The notes under the pieces are model-generated. The model saw only the letters and a program-made list of their open reading frames with translations. It ran no database searches and had not been told where the DNA came from. Shown here in pieces: positions 1-6,959 of a stretch of 64,000 nucleotides of DNA. Made by a program: the position numbers and the translations under genes. The stretch comes from Pseudomonas sessilinigenes (GTDB taxonomy: Bacteria; Pseudomonadota; Gammaproteobacteria; Pseudomonadales; Pseudomonadaceae), in assembly GCF_003850565.1 (NCBI RefSeq), contig NZ_CP027706.1, forward strand, positions 3,410,001-3,474,000, written 5' to 3'. How positions within the stretch are numbered: the first letter of the stretch is position 1; every line of letters starts with the position of its first letter.

Positions 1-1769
1 TTGCCGCACAGGTACTGATGTTCTGGCTCTGTCGTTGTTGAGGCGCTCGAGCGTGCTGATTGCATACGGAGTGAAGGAGCGTCTTTGAGCGATGACAGTT
101 CCCTCTGCAGGTGTTCGTAAAACTTGGAAACCACGGCGTTGTAGGTACTCTGGCCGTCAGCAATCTTGTCCAAGGCCCGTTCCATGCTGCTGGTGAACTG
201 GGTCTGCACGAAGCTAAACCGGCCTTCGAGTTGGGCAATGGTCTGCTCGCCGAGCGGGCCTGGTACAAGCTTTCGCGCCTCCTCAATCACTTGGGATCTG
301 CTGGTGATGTTCTTGATGATCGATGCGAAAGTTCCCGGCCGCCCAATGCCCTGACGCTCGAGCTCCTTGACCAGGCTGGCTTTCGTGTAGCGCGGCGGTG
401 CCTTGGTTTTCTGGTTCAGCACTTCGCCATTCAGCACCGGCAAGATCTGCTTTGGCTCCAGCTTTGGGATCTCGTTGTTGGCTGATTCAGCGCCCTCTTC
501 ATCCGTGTCGTCTCCCGCCAGAAGCTGCATCCATCCGCGGTAAGCAACAGTCCTACAAGATCCACTGAAACGCAGAGGGCGTTGATCTGGGCCTTTCGCC
601 AAGAGCTTCACAATCCTGGCGTCATAGATGGCATCTGCGAGCTGACTTGCCAGAGCTCGGATCCGGATGAGCTTGTACAACTGACGCTGCTCATCATCTT
701 CCCCTGCAACCTCGTCCGCCCAGGTCGTTGGGGCGATCGCGGGGTGACCCAGTTGGGCTCCCTCCGCTGCCCTGAACTCCCTTCGCTTCTCAACCGCTGG
801 TATACCAAGAGCTTGTGCAACAGCGCGGATGTCACCCATGACATCGTCACCGACGTTCGGGTTGTCTGTCCTGTGGTAGGTGATCACGCCCTGTTCATAC
901 AGTCTCTGAGCGATCTGCATGGTCTTGTCAGGGTCCCACTTCAACGCAACGCTCGCCGCTTGTTGAAGGGTTGAGGATATGTAGGGAGGGTAGGGGGCTC
1001 GGCGTTCCTTGGAGTCTTCGCAGGACTCCACAATGACGTTCCTGACCCCGGCGACCTGTGCAGCCAGGGTGCCATCCAGCACATACGGGTGTTCCTTGGA
1101 GGCGAAGTCTGGAACGGTCACCCAGTCAGCCGTCCAGGAGCTACCAGTCGTTTGGTTCTGGAACTGCAGGCGAACGCCAAAGTGGTGAATGACCTTGAAG
1201 TCGCGGATCTCGCGCTCCCTCAACACCACCAGGTAAACGGCAACCGACTGCACCCTGCCTGCTGTTGTGGGCAGTCCAAGCACCCTTCGTAGCTCACCAG
1301 TCACCAGATAGCCAACGAGCCTATCAAGGACTCGCCGGCACTCCTGGGAAGCCACCAGCTGGGCGTCAATCTTGCGCGGATTGGCCAGCGCCTCCTTCAC
1401 CCTCGATTGGGTGACCTCGTTAAAGGCAATGCGTTTGTAGTCGCGGATCCGCAGTGTCTGCTGGATGTGCCAAGCGATACTTTCACCTTCCCGATCGGGG
1501 TCAGTTGCGATGTAGATTTCTGTTGCCCGGGCCAGAGCTTCGCGCATCGTCTTGATCCTGCCGGAACTCTTATCCCTGATCGTGTACACGGGGCGTAGGT
1601 CCTTGAGCACTCCGGCAGTGATCATCGTGTCGTCGTGTCCCTTCTCGGGAAGATCCCGTATGTGGCCGCCACTGGCGACCACCTCCCAATGCTCGCCCGG
1701 CCGTAGTTTCTTGAGCATCGGGGCCAGCTTTTTCAGCTTGCCCGGCGCTTCGATGATCATGAGCTTCAT
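1..1769 (-). CDS. topA: Type IA DNA topoisomerase, C-terminus cut by window edge
   Basis: About 589 residues are visible and the frame runs off the left edge. The N-terminus has a TOPRIM-type start (MKLMIIEAPGKLKKL) and the metal-binding DPDREGE motif. TAGRVQSVAVYLV follows, then the active-site region GVITYHRTDN with the catalytic tyrosine at about residue 298. By family knowledge it relaxes negatively supercoiled DNA through a 5'-phosphotyrosine link. PFGI-1/PAPI-1 class ICEs carry such a gene near ssb. I chose the ATG at 1769 because GGGGA lies 5 bases upstream. A topoisomerase III-like role cannot be excluded without the missing C-terminus. Neighbouring ICE genes share its strand. Confidence 0.9.
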   Translation of the reverse strand, partial: MKLMIIEAPGKLKKLAPMLKKLRPGEHWEVVASGGHIRDLPEKGHDDTMITAGVLKDLRPVYTIRDKSSGRIKTMREALARATEIYIATDPDREGESIAWHIQQTLRIRDYKRIAFNEVTQSRVKEALANPRKIDAQLVASQECRRVLDRLVGYLVTGELRRVLGLPTTAGRVQSVAVYLVVLREREIRDFKVIHHFGVRLQFQNQTTGSSWTADWVTVPDFASKEHPYVLDGTLAAQVAGVRNVIVESCEDSKERRAPYPPYISSTLQQAASVALKWDPDKTMQIAQRLYEQGVITYHRTDNPNVGDDVMGDIRAVAQALGIPAVEKRREFRAAEGAQLGHPAIAPTTWADEVAGEDDEQRQLYKLIRIRALASQLADAIYDARIVKLLAKGPDQRPLRFSGSCRTVAYRGWMQLLAGDDTDEEGAESANNEIPKLEPKQILPVLNGEVLNQKTKAPPRYTKASLVKELERQGIGRPGTFASIIKNITSRSQVIEEARKLVPGPLGEQTIAQLEGRFSFVQTQFTSSMERALDKIADGQSTYNAVVSKFYEHLQRELSSLKDAPSLRMQSARSSASTTTEPEHQYLCG

Positions 1770-1864
1770 GTACGTCCCCGTAGTCGTATTCAGGACGCAC
1801 TGTTGCCTGCAGGTGAACGGCCCACAACGTGAAAAGGGTTCTTGAGGAGGGCTTAATTTGTGGA

Positions 1865-2062
1865 TCAGCTAAACGCAAATGTCAGCTGCTGGGCGCGCTT
1901 GTACCCTTTCAACCAGGAGCTGAGCATGGCAGGGTGCTTGTAGGGGCAGGCATGGACAGGGAACCCTTTCTGCGCGGCTGCTGCTCCAGCGGCTTCAACA
2001 GTGGGGTGGGGATTGTTGAACTTACGCCTGTCAATTTTGACTCGGGCAGGCTGGTCAGTCAT
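1865..2062 (-). CDS. Small Rmf/CrpP-like protein
   Basis: This is a 65-residue protein. Its second half reads GAAAAQKGFPVHACPY followed by SSWLKGYKRAQQ. That is the pattern of ribosome modulation factor and of CrpP: a helix, a CPY motif, then a W-L-x-G-x helix. RMF dimerises stationary-phase ribosomes. CrpP was reported as a ciprofloxacin-modifying protein on Pseudomonas mobile elements, a claim since disputed. The N-terminal 25 residues match neither family clearly. AGGAAG lies 6 bases before the ATG at 2062; a GTG one codon upstream is possible. Family membership is from motif reading only and the function on the ICE is unknown. Confidence 0.7.
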   Translation of the reverse strand: MTDQPARVKIDRRKFNNPHPTVEAAGAAAAQKGFPVHACPYKHPAMLSSWLKGYKRAQQLTFAFS

Positions 2063-2401
2063 CACAGCTTCCTCTCGGTCGTGACTGGCGATCTACGAAC
2101 AGAATGATCTTGCCAGCTGTAGGTTCGCGATGTGGCGCGATTTTTTGATTTAAGCGCTCCACATGCACACAAGTTAGACGTAGCAGGCCGAAGTTGCTAG
2201 CGAGAATAGAGTCCTTGAATAGGAGCGAATTTAACTCCCTTCCTGGGCAGCGCTGCTTGCAGCGCCCCTTCTGGTCACGTCTCATCCGTTCTTGCCGAAG
2301 TGACTTCCCGAAGTGCGCGGCGGATTTTCCAAAGGGGGGCAGTGCCAGCACCGAAGCGCTCAGTAATTCCGGCCTTGGGGGAGTGTTGCGGCCCGCAACA
2401 C
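2063..2401. other. ICE intergenic region with an outlying palindromic repeat
   Basis: I find no convincing gene here. The right end (about 2352-2402) holds a diverged copy of the repeat core of the 4700-4950 array, including the perfect palindrome GTGTTGCGGCCCGCAACAC at 2383-2401. The minus-strand frame across this stretch appears open only because of the repeat sequence. The promoter of the Rmf-like gene and topA may lie here, but I see no clear -35/-10 pair. Confidence 0.6.
2383..2401. repeat. Isolated copy of the 19-bp ICE palindrome
   Basis: GTGTTGCGG-C-CCGCAACAC is a perfect dyad. It is preceded by a diverged form of the same 40-bp leader found in the 99-bp array (GCGCTCAG, then ATTCCGG) with a 1-bp indel. 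It ends at the stop codon of the small gene starting near 2578. It is about 2.3 kb from the main array, so it is probably a second binding site for the same protein. Confidence 0.85.
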
Positions 2402-2578
2402 TCAATCCGAGCTGTCCTGCAAAGGGATCTGACGCAGCTTGTCTACGAACTCCATGGCTGTGAGTTTCCCGTCAATTCGATCCTCAAGGATGTCCGCCAA
2501 CAAGGCCTGCTGGTCCTTTGACAGCTTGCGATAGAGCTCCATTAGGTCTGGTTCGCTGGGGTTTCGTTTATGAGGCAT
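2402..2578 (-). CDS. Small hypothetical ICE protein
   Basis: The frame gives 58 residues from the ATG at 2578 (MPHKRNPSEPDLMELYRKL). It is mostly predicted helical and acidic, with LADILEDRIDGKLTAMEFVDKL near the C-terminus split over two helices. The frame is open further upstream, to a TTG at 2650 and an ATG at 2626. No start has a good ribosome site, so the start is uncertain. No family recognised. It lies between ssb and the Rmf-like gene on the common ICE strand. A coding role is plausible from its amino-acid composition and position but is not proven. Confidence 0.45.
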   Translation of the reverse strand: MPHKRNPSEPDLMELYRKLSKDQQALLADILEDRIDGKLTAMEFVDKLRQIPLQDSSD

Positions 2579-2767
2579 GGGACCAATGTTCTGTCGAGAG
2601 ATAACGGTGAAAAGCTCCCGCCACATAGGCTGCACGAAGAACGCCTCCAATGTCCCTATTGGAGGCGCAAGTGTGAAACAGGCAGGTTTATCGGTGAAGG
2701 ATAATCACGGATTAACGTCCTTGTCACCAGAGGCTGCACGAATGGCGCGCCAAAATTAAGGAGGGGG

Positions 2768-3274
2768 TCACACAGGAATATCGTCATCAAACCCATTGCC
2801 GTATTGGCTCAGGTCGTCAGTGTGTTGTACTGGTTGTTGGGCTGGGTTCTGCTGGCGTTCCGGTCTGCTGTTTTGCTGTGTGTTTTGCCGCTGGCCGGTA
2901 TTGCTCGATTGCGTCATGGTCACCTGGCTAACCCGGTGAGGCAGCATAGCCACACGGCTCGCTTCGACCTTCAGTGCCCAAACATCCTCCCCAGTTTCCT
3001 TGTCCTTCCATGTGTCCATGATGGCTCGCCCCGTGACGACGACTCGCATGCCTTTGCAGAACAATTGAGCAAACCGCTCAGCATCGGGATGCCACCATTC
3101 AACGTTCGCCCAAAAACCACCGCGGTCCTTGTAGCCCCCGGCGCCGTCGGGGATCGAGTTGTCGAACATCACATTCAACCGCAGCAATTGCCGCGGCTCG
3201 TTGTTGCCGTTGGGGAAGGATTTGTGTTCCGGCGGATTGCCGATGTTGCCTTCCCAGACTACGGGAGTACCCAT
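2768..3274 (-). CDS. ssb: ICE single-stranded DNA-binding protein
   Basis: This is a 168-residue protein. It has an N-terminal OB-fold region (GNIGNPPEHKSF, VANVEWWHPDAERF-like core, MRVVVTGRAI) followed by a low-complexity Q/N/P-rich linker and an acidic tip ending DDDIPV. It coats single-stranded DNA during ICE replication or transfer. The tip normally ends DDDIPF; here the last residue is Val (codon GTG), which is read directly. I chose the ATG at 3274 because GGAGA lies 7 bases upstream; an open frame continues to 3502 but has no support. It is followed by the small gene at 2402 and preceded by DUF3158, 14 bases away. Confidence 0.9.
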   Translation of the reverse strand: MGTPVVWEGNIGNPPEHKSFPNGNNEPRQLLRLNVMFDNSIPDGAGGYKDRGGFWANVEWWHPDAERFAQLFCKGMRVVVTGRAIMDTWKDKETGEDVWALKVEASRVAMLPHRVSQVTMTQSSNTGQRQNTQQNSRPERQQNPAQQPVQHTDDLSQYGNGFDDDIPV

Positions 3275-3288
3275 GGTTGAATCTCCGA

Positions 3289-3834
3289 TCAGTTGTGTTG
3301 GTTTTGGTTGGTGAGCTGCTGCAGTCGAGCTAGATATTCGGCCTCGGCCTGGCCCATCTTTGTTGCGCACTCGGCGGCCTGCTTGCCGATGAAATGGACA
3401 AGGCTGATTTGCATATTCAAGGTGATTCGGTGTTGCTCCAGGGCAAGCAGGTCCTGCAGCAAGTTGGCTGGTGTCTTGGGGTGTTGAACCATTGCCGCCC
3501 ATACACCGAACCCCATGCGCCGGTCTTGAACGCTTTGCCAGCGCAGGAAAGTTGTGCCAGCCGATGTGTTCTGCTCGATGAGTCGAACGGGTAGAAGGGC
3601 GAATGGATGTTCGCGGACCTGGGCCAGCACCTCATGAACTAGAGCGCGCAAACCTGCCTCCAGTGCTGTGCATTGCTCGGCTAACTGGTCCAGCTCCCCC
3701 TTACCTTTAAAGGGCTTTAAAAGGCCTTTTAGTGAGGCACCTTGTTGCAGCCCCTGATAGGCACCCTGTTGCAGAGGTTTGAAGGCACCCTGTTGCAGGT
3801 TTCCCAAGGCGCGGCCACCGATGCTTTGGGTCAT
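3289..3834 (-). CDS. DUF3158 family ICE protein
   Basis: This is a 181-residue protein with the character of the DUF3158 family found in PFGI-1-type integrating elements. The N-terminus is a short repeat series built on LQQGA (three units in residues 14-34), then a helical body with GKGELDQLAEQCTALEAGLRAL and a C-terminal LARLQQLTNQNQ tail. The ATG overlaps the stop of the PFL_4669 gene in an ATGA junction, so the two are translationally coupled. Function is unknown in the family. It sits next to ssb, which hints at a role in DNA processing (inference only). Confidence 0.8.
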   Translation of the reverse strand: MTQSIGGRALGNLQQGAFKPLQQGAYQGLQQGASLKGLLKPFKGKGELDQLAEQCTALEAGLRALVHEVLAQVREHPFALLPVRLIEQNTSAGTTFLRWQSVQDRRMGFGVWAAMVQHPKTPANLLQDLLALEQHRITLNMQISLVHFIGKQAAECATKMGQAEAEYLARLQQLTNQNQHN

Positions 3835-4568
3835 TCCTCACCTTCATCAAAAGGCTCAGCTTCGAGTCGTTCGGACAAGGTCGGTTGGCCACGTCGGATC
3901 TCGGGCGCGAAGGACGAGCGGCGAGTCCCTTCAAGGATGTCTTGAGGGATCTCGCCGGCCCGTTGGTACATCTGCCGGGCCTGCTCTGCCCGGGCGTTAT
4001 TGGCTGCGAAGTCATCGCGGCTTGCACCTGAGAAACGATATTGCTGGGCCAGTCCAAACAGGCTGCGCAGGATATGAGCCCCGTCATCGATCCAGACTTC
4101 GCCATCCCGTCTACCAATCAGACCGACATGCTTGGCCAGCAGAATGCGGCGCACGATCTCGTCGTATTTGGTCAGCAGGTAGACCGACTTGAAGCCCAGG
4201 GGGTTGGAGATGAAGAGGGGCAGTTTCATGGGGTGAGTCGACAGGTTGGTGCCGATGTCGATCATGGCCGGTAGCTGAGCCATGACATCATCGAGGCGCT
4301 TATCGATCTCTGTCAGGGCTGCATCAGACTCGGCGATCTTGTCTTCAATCCGGATGATCCACCAGTCCGAAAATGGGTCGTCCTGACTGGCACCACGGTC
4401 CATCTGATTGACTCTGGAGCAGAAGCCGGCGAGCCCAAGGATGCTGTTCTTGGATTCGCTTTGCTGGCGTCCCAGCCAGATCCTTGCAGCGTGGTGCGTG
4501 TGAAGGGTCAGTTGAACCTGGCTCCGAAGGGAGCCGATGTTGAGCTGAAAGTTGTCAGCCATGGGCAT
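3831..4568 (-). CDS. PFL_4669 family integrating conjugative element protein
   Basis: This 245-residue protein is of the type named after PFL_4669 of the Pf-5 island PFGI-1 (TIGR03761). Recognisable stretches are SILGLAGFCSRVNQM, DDPFSDWWIIRIEDKI and YDEIVRRILLAKHVGLIGRR. The C-terminus carries a Q-P-T-L-S-E-R segment. The family occurs only in integrating elements and has no known activity. The start at 4568 has AGGA a few bases upstream; an ATG two codons later is equally possible. The gene lies directly downstream of the 99-bp repeat array. Confidence 0.85.
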   Translation of the reverse strand: MPMADNFQLNIGSLRSQVQLTLHTHHAARIWLGRQQSESKNSILGLAGFCSRVNQMDRGASQDDPFSDWWIIRIEDKIAESDAALTEIDKRLDDVMAQLPAMIDIGTNLSTHPMKLPLFISNPLGFKSVYLLTKYDEIVRRILLAKHVGLIGRRDGEVWIDDGAHILRSLFGLAQQYRFSGASRDDFAANNARAEQARQMYQRAGEIPQDILEGTRRSSFAPEIRRGQPTLSERLEAEPFDEGEE

Positions 4569-5021
4569 GGATTCCTTGAATAAGGTGGGGAAGCCAGCCC
4601 ATGCTGCTTTTGTAGGGATGCGCGTGCAGTAGTAAATGGATAGCCGAGGTGTTTTGGTTTTGGGGATTGGCGTGTGAGTGTGTCGTGCCCCTTTCCACTG
4701 GAACGCTCAGCAGATTCCGGTCTTGGTGAGCTGTTGCGGGCCGCAACACTTGCTTGGCACCGGTGGCCGACTTTGGCAGCGTTGCCAGTGGTACCACTGG
4801 AGCGCTCAGCAGATTCCGGTCCTGGTGGAGTGTTGCGGGCCGCAACACTTTGTCGGCGCCGATGGTTGCCCCGGCCAGTGTTGCCAGTGGCAACACCGGA
4901 GCGCTCAGTAGATTCCGGTCCTGGTGAAGTGTTGCGGCCCGCAACACTTGCGAAGGCTCGATGACCGACACTGATCACCGATATCACTGACAGTAGTGAA
5001 TCGCTTATCAAGGCTATGTCC
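4569..5021. other. Gene-free ICE region holding the 99-bp repeat array
   Basis: Between the replication gene and the PFL_4669 gene there is no supported gene. Open frames on both strands here are artefacts of GC-rich palindromes repeated in phase (99 is divisible by 3). The stretch contains three repeat units (4700-4950) plus two further perfect palindromes in the spacers: CCAGTGGTACCACTGG at 4785-4800, and the pair of arms GTGTTGCC/GGCAACAC at 4878-4896. Confidence 0.8.
4700..4950. repeat. Three-unit 99-bp tandem array with 19-bp palindromes (candidate parS/oriV)
   Basis: Unit cores begin at 4700, 4799 and 4898. Each has a leader (GGAGCGCTCAG, then GATTCCGGTC) followed 40 bp on by the palindrome GTGTTGCGG-S-CCGCAACAC, centred at 4740, 4839 and 4938, exactly 99 bp apart. 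Unit 1 has one arm mismatch (CTGTTGCGG). About 46 bp of each period is variable. Such arrays are typical of centromere sites for ParB or of initiator-binding iterons. pKLC102 has a known repeat-type oriV, though I cannot say these are homologous. The assignment to ParB or Rep is inference. Confidence 0.9.
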
Positions 5022-6293
5022 TCACTCACTACGTCTACTACCGCGGATATTCAGCAGTTTCTGTAAGCCACTTAGCGCCAGTTGGGCAGCCTGAGTCGCC
5101 TCAGGGGTTGGAGGAATGCTCGGTGTAACTTCCGTCGGCAGGGCAGTGGTGGGAGGGGCTGCTGGAGCTACGATTGGCTGCCAGTCAGAGTTGAAGTCCC
5201 CACGTTTTGCTTTGTCAGCCAGGGTCTTGAGGTAGGCCAAGGGCTTGCTCAGTCCGCCCACTTGGCATCTGTGGGACCACTGGTTGATCACTGCATCGCG
5301 TAATGGCTCAGGTACTGACTGCATGATCACTCGAACTTTCCCTCGAGTGTCAGGTGGCAGCGATTCGAGAGCGATGAGCCAATTCGCGCCGATGGAGTCT
5401 TGATCTTGTACAAAGCTTTTAGATACAGACTTGTTTGTATTTGTATACGTACTATATGAGTTCGGATTCCGAACTGAGTCCGAACTCGGCTGTTTTCCAC
5501 TGAGTTCGGAATCCGAACTGAGGGGTAGAGCGGTCTGTTTTCCTGAGTTTTCACTGAGTTCGGAATCCGAACTCAGGCCAGACGCGGCAATATCTAACTG
5601 AGTTCGGATTCCGAACTCAGGTGCAGGAATCGCTTCAAGCTGACTTTTTACTGCCCAAGGTTGTGCGTTTAGCCGATCGCTTATGGTCTCGATGCGAGAG
5701 GGAAGACGGCGGCCGACATCCGCATCATCGGTGAACTCTCGCCAGGTCATTGCTGCGACTTCTTGGATCGCTCTGTTCTGATGTTCTTTAGACTGCATGA
5801 GCAATGTCATGTAGTCCTTATCGAACTCCAAGGCTTCGGCTGGCGTGACTGGTTCGTCATGCAGTAGATAAACGTTACCCTGCACCTGACCGCTGATCTC
5901 GTTGCGTACCTTGCGGCCAAGGCTCAACCACCTAGTAAGCCGAAGAACAGTCAGTGCCTTCGCAACGGTTTCACGTGAGGCATGTTTACCAGGTGTCATT
6001 CCAAGATATGGACGAAGTTGGTCATATGTTGGAAAGGCGGTTATGCCGTCTTCATTGATGAGCAAGCGAAACACTTGCCAGCAATTCCGCTCCAACGGAG
6101 TTAAACGGTCATCTAGAAGGAGTTTGCGCGGTACGGTTTCGTGCGGGTTACCACTAAAAATAATGCCCGCGTAGGTAGTCGGTGATGCGGTGTTGAGAGC
6201 GACATCTTCAGCTTTCTTTTTCAGCAGGTGTGCCTCGAGGTGACCCGAGGCAGAATCGAGTAGCGTAGAAATGGGGAACCGAGCAAGCTTCAT
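5022..6293 (-). CDS. STY4528-type ICE replication initiator
   Basis: This 423-residue protein resembles the STY4528 family of pathogenicity-island replication proteins. The N-terminal third has the signature IIFSGNPHETVPRKLLLDDR, then LTPLERNCWQVFRLL and a winged-helix-like region (FPTYDQLRPYLG, ASRETVAKALTVLRLTRW). Residues about 225-290 are low complexity (SSDSELS repeats) and coincide with DNA palindromes. The C-terminal region is a separate helical part (TRGKVRVIMQSVPEPLRDAVI). The expected role is origin binding and helicase recruitment for autonomous replication of the excised ICE. Its ATG overlaps the DUF2857 stop (ATGA). Confidence 0.8.
   Translation of the reverse strand: MKLARFPISTLLDSASGHLEAHLLKKKAEDVALNTASPTTYAGIIFSGNPHETVPRKLLLDDRLTPLERNCWQVFRLLINEDGITAFPTYDQLRPYLGMTPGKHASRETVAKALTVLRLTRWLSLGRKVRNEISGQVQGNVYLLHDEPVTPAEALEFDKDYMTLLMQSKEHQNRAIQEVAAMTWREFTDDADVGRRLPSRIETISDRLNAQPWAVKSQLEAIPAPEFGIRTQLDIAASGLSSDSELSENSGKQTALPLSSDSELSGKQPSSDSVRNPNSYSTYTNTNKSVSKSFVQDQDSIGANWLIALESLPPDTRGKVRVIMQSVPEPLRDAVINQWSHRCQVGGLSKPLAYLKTLADKAKRGDFNSDWQPIVAPAAPPTTALPTEVTPSIPPTPEATQAAQLALSGLQKLLNIRGSRRSE
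5457..5620. repeat. Four intragenic iteron-like palindromes in the replication gene
   Basis: The 17-bp sequence AGTTCGGA-W-TCCGAACT occurs perfectly at 5459-5475, 5503-5519, 5557-5573 and 5601-5617 (centres 5467, 5511, 5565, 5609; spacings 44, 54, 44). An extra half-site, GTCCGAACT, sits at about 5477-5485. The copies are read in different frames of the host gene (PEFGIRTQL; LSSDSELS twice; SVRNPNS), so the conservation is at DNA level. An AT-rich tract (5400-5458) adjoins them. This is the plan of a lambda-type origin; function as oriV is inferred. Confidence 0.9.
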
Positions 6294-6916
6294 TGCGTAT
6301 GTTCGCCTTGCTCAAGTCGCCTCGCTTGCCGATCTCGATGGTTGTTCTCGGGGTAGATGCGGTTTTCAATCCAGTGGGTAATGAAGGACCAGATCTGGGC
6401 CAGTGTTAACCCGTCAGCGATTAACTCTTCCGCTACCAGCATTGCAATATCGAGCATGGCCAGGCTGTCCTCTAGCGAAACCTGGTTTTGCTTCATCAAG
6501 TTAGTCCAGCGATACCAGATCTGATGTTCCTGATCCTCGGATACTGCCGGCCATCGGCCATGTGGGGCTTTGACGCCGATCACTGCTCTCTGCAACGCAA
6601 TTTCCTGCGGCGAGAGCCCAAAGAAGTTTTTGAGTAACTTGGTGGTCGCACCCAAACGAATTGCACGTTCAATAACGCGCGCTTCTTCTTCAGTCCGAGC
6701 TGCATTCGACAGCAGCTTCTGAATCATTGAACTGTTGATGCTGACGTTTACCCAGGTGACCGGCGTATTGCGAAGTAGGCTCAGCACTGTCGGGTGCTGG
6801 ATCTGGCCCAGCACCTCAGGTTCTAACCCCATTTCCCTACAACGTTGCAACTGGCCGTTGCGCACCAGGTCGAGAAGCTGAGACAGAACAGCCTCATTGA
6901 TCGTTGACTTGGTCAT
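6290..6916 (-). CDS. DUF2857 family ICE protein
   Basis: This 208-residue protein has the character of DUF2857 proteins, which sit between parB and the replication gene in this ICE class. It is mainly helical, with MTKSTINEAVLSQLLDLV at the start, LKNFFGLSPQEIALQRAVIG in the middle (a possible helix-turn-helix) and LAQIWSFITHWIENRIYP near the end. I chose the ATG at 6916 because GGAGGGGG lies 5 bases before it; an ATG six codons upstream lacks such a site. Its stop overlaps the initiator start, so the two are probably made in fixed ratio. Function unknown. Confidence 0.8.
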   Translation of the reverse strand: MTKSTINEAVLSQLLDLVRNGQLQRCREMGLEPEVLGQIQHPTVLSLLRNTPVTWVNVSINSSMIQKLLSNAARTEEEARVIERAIRLGATTKLLKNFFGLSPQEIALQRAVIGVKAPHGRWPAVSEDQEHQIWYRWTNLMKQNQVSLEDSLAMLDIAMLVAEELIADGLTLAQIWSFITHWIENRIYPENNHRDRQARRLEQGEHTQ

Positions 6917-6959
6917 GGACCCCCTCCTATTCATCCCATCCGGATTGTCCGGCCCTGGC

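Noticed and set aside
2055..2405. 116-codon minus-strand frame upstream of the Rmf-like gene
   Set aside because: It starts in the repeat palindrome, overlaps two better-supported genes and has no family pattern.
4700..4950. CRISPR array
   Set aside because: Period of 99 bp, repeat core of 53 bp, only three units and no cas genes. The spacers themselves contain palindromes.
4508..5029. Apparent protein with VAARNTPP-type repeats on the minus strand
   Set aside because: The repeats come from the GTGTTGCGGGCCGCAACAC palindromes in a 99-bp (divisible by 3) period. No ribosome site, and the same sequence is open on both strands.
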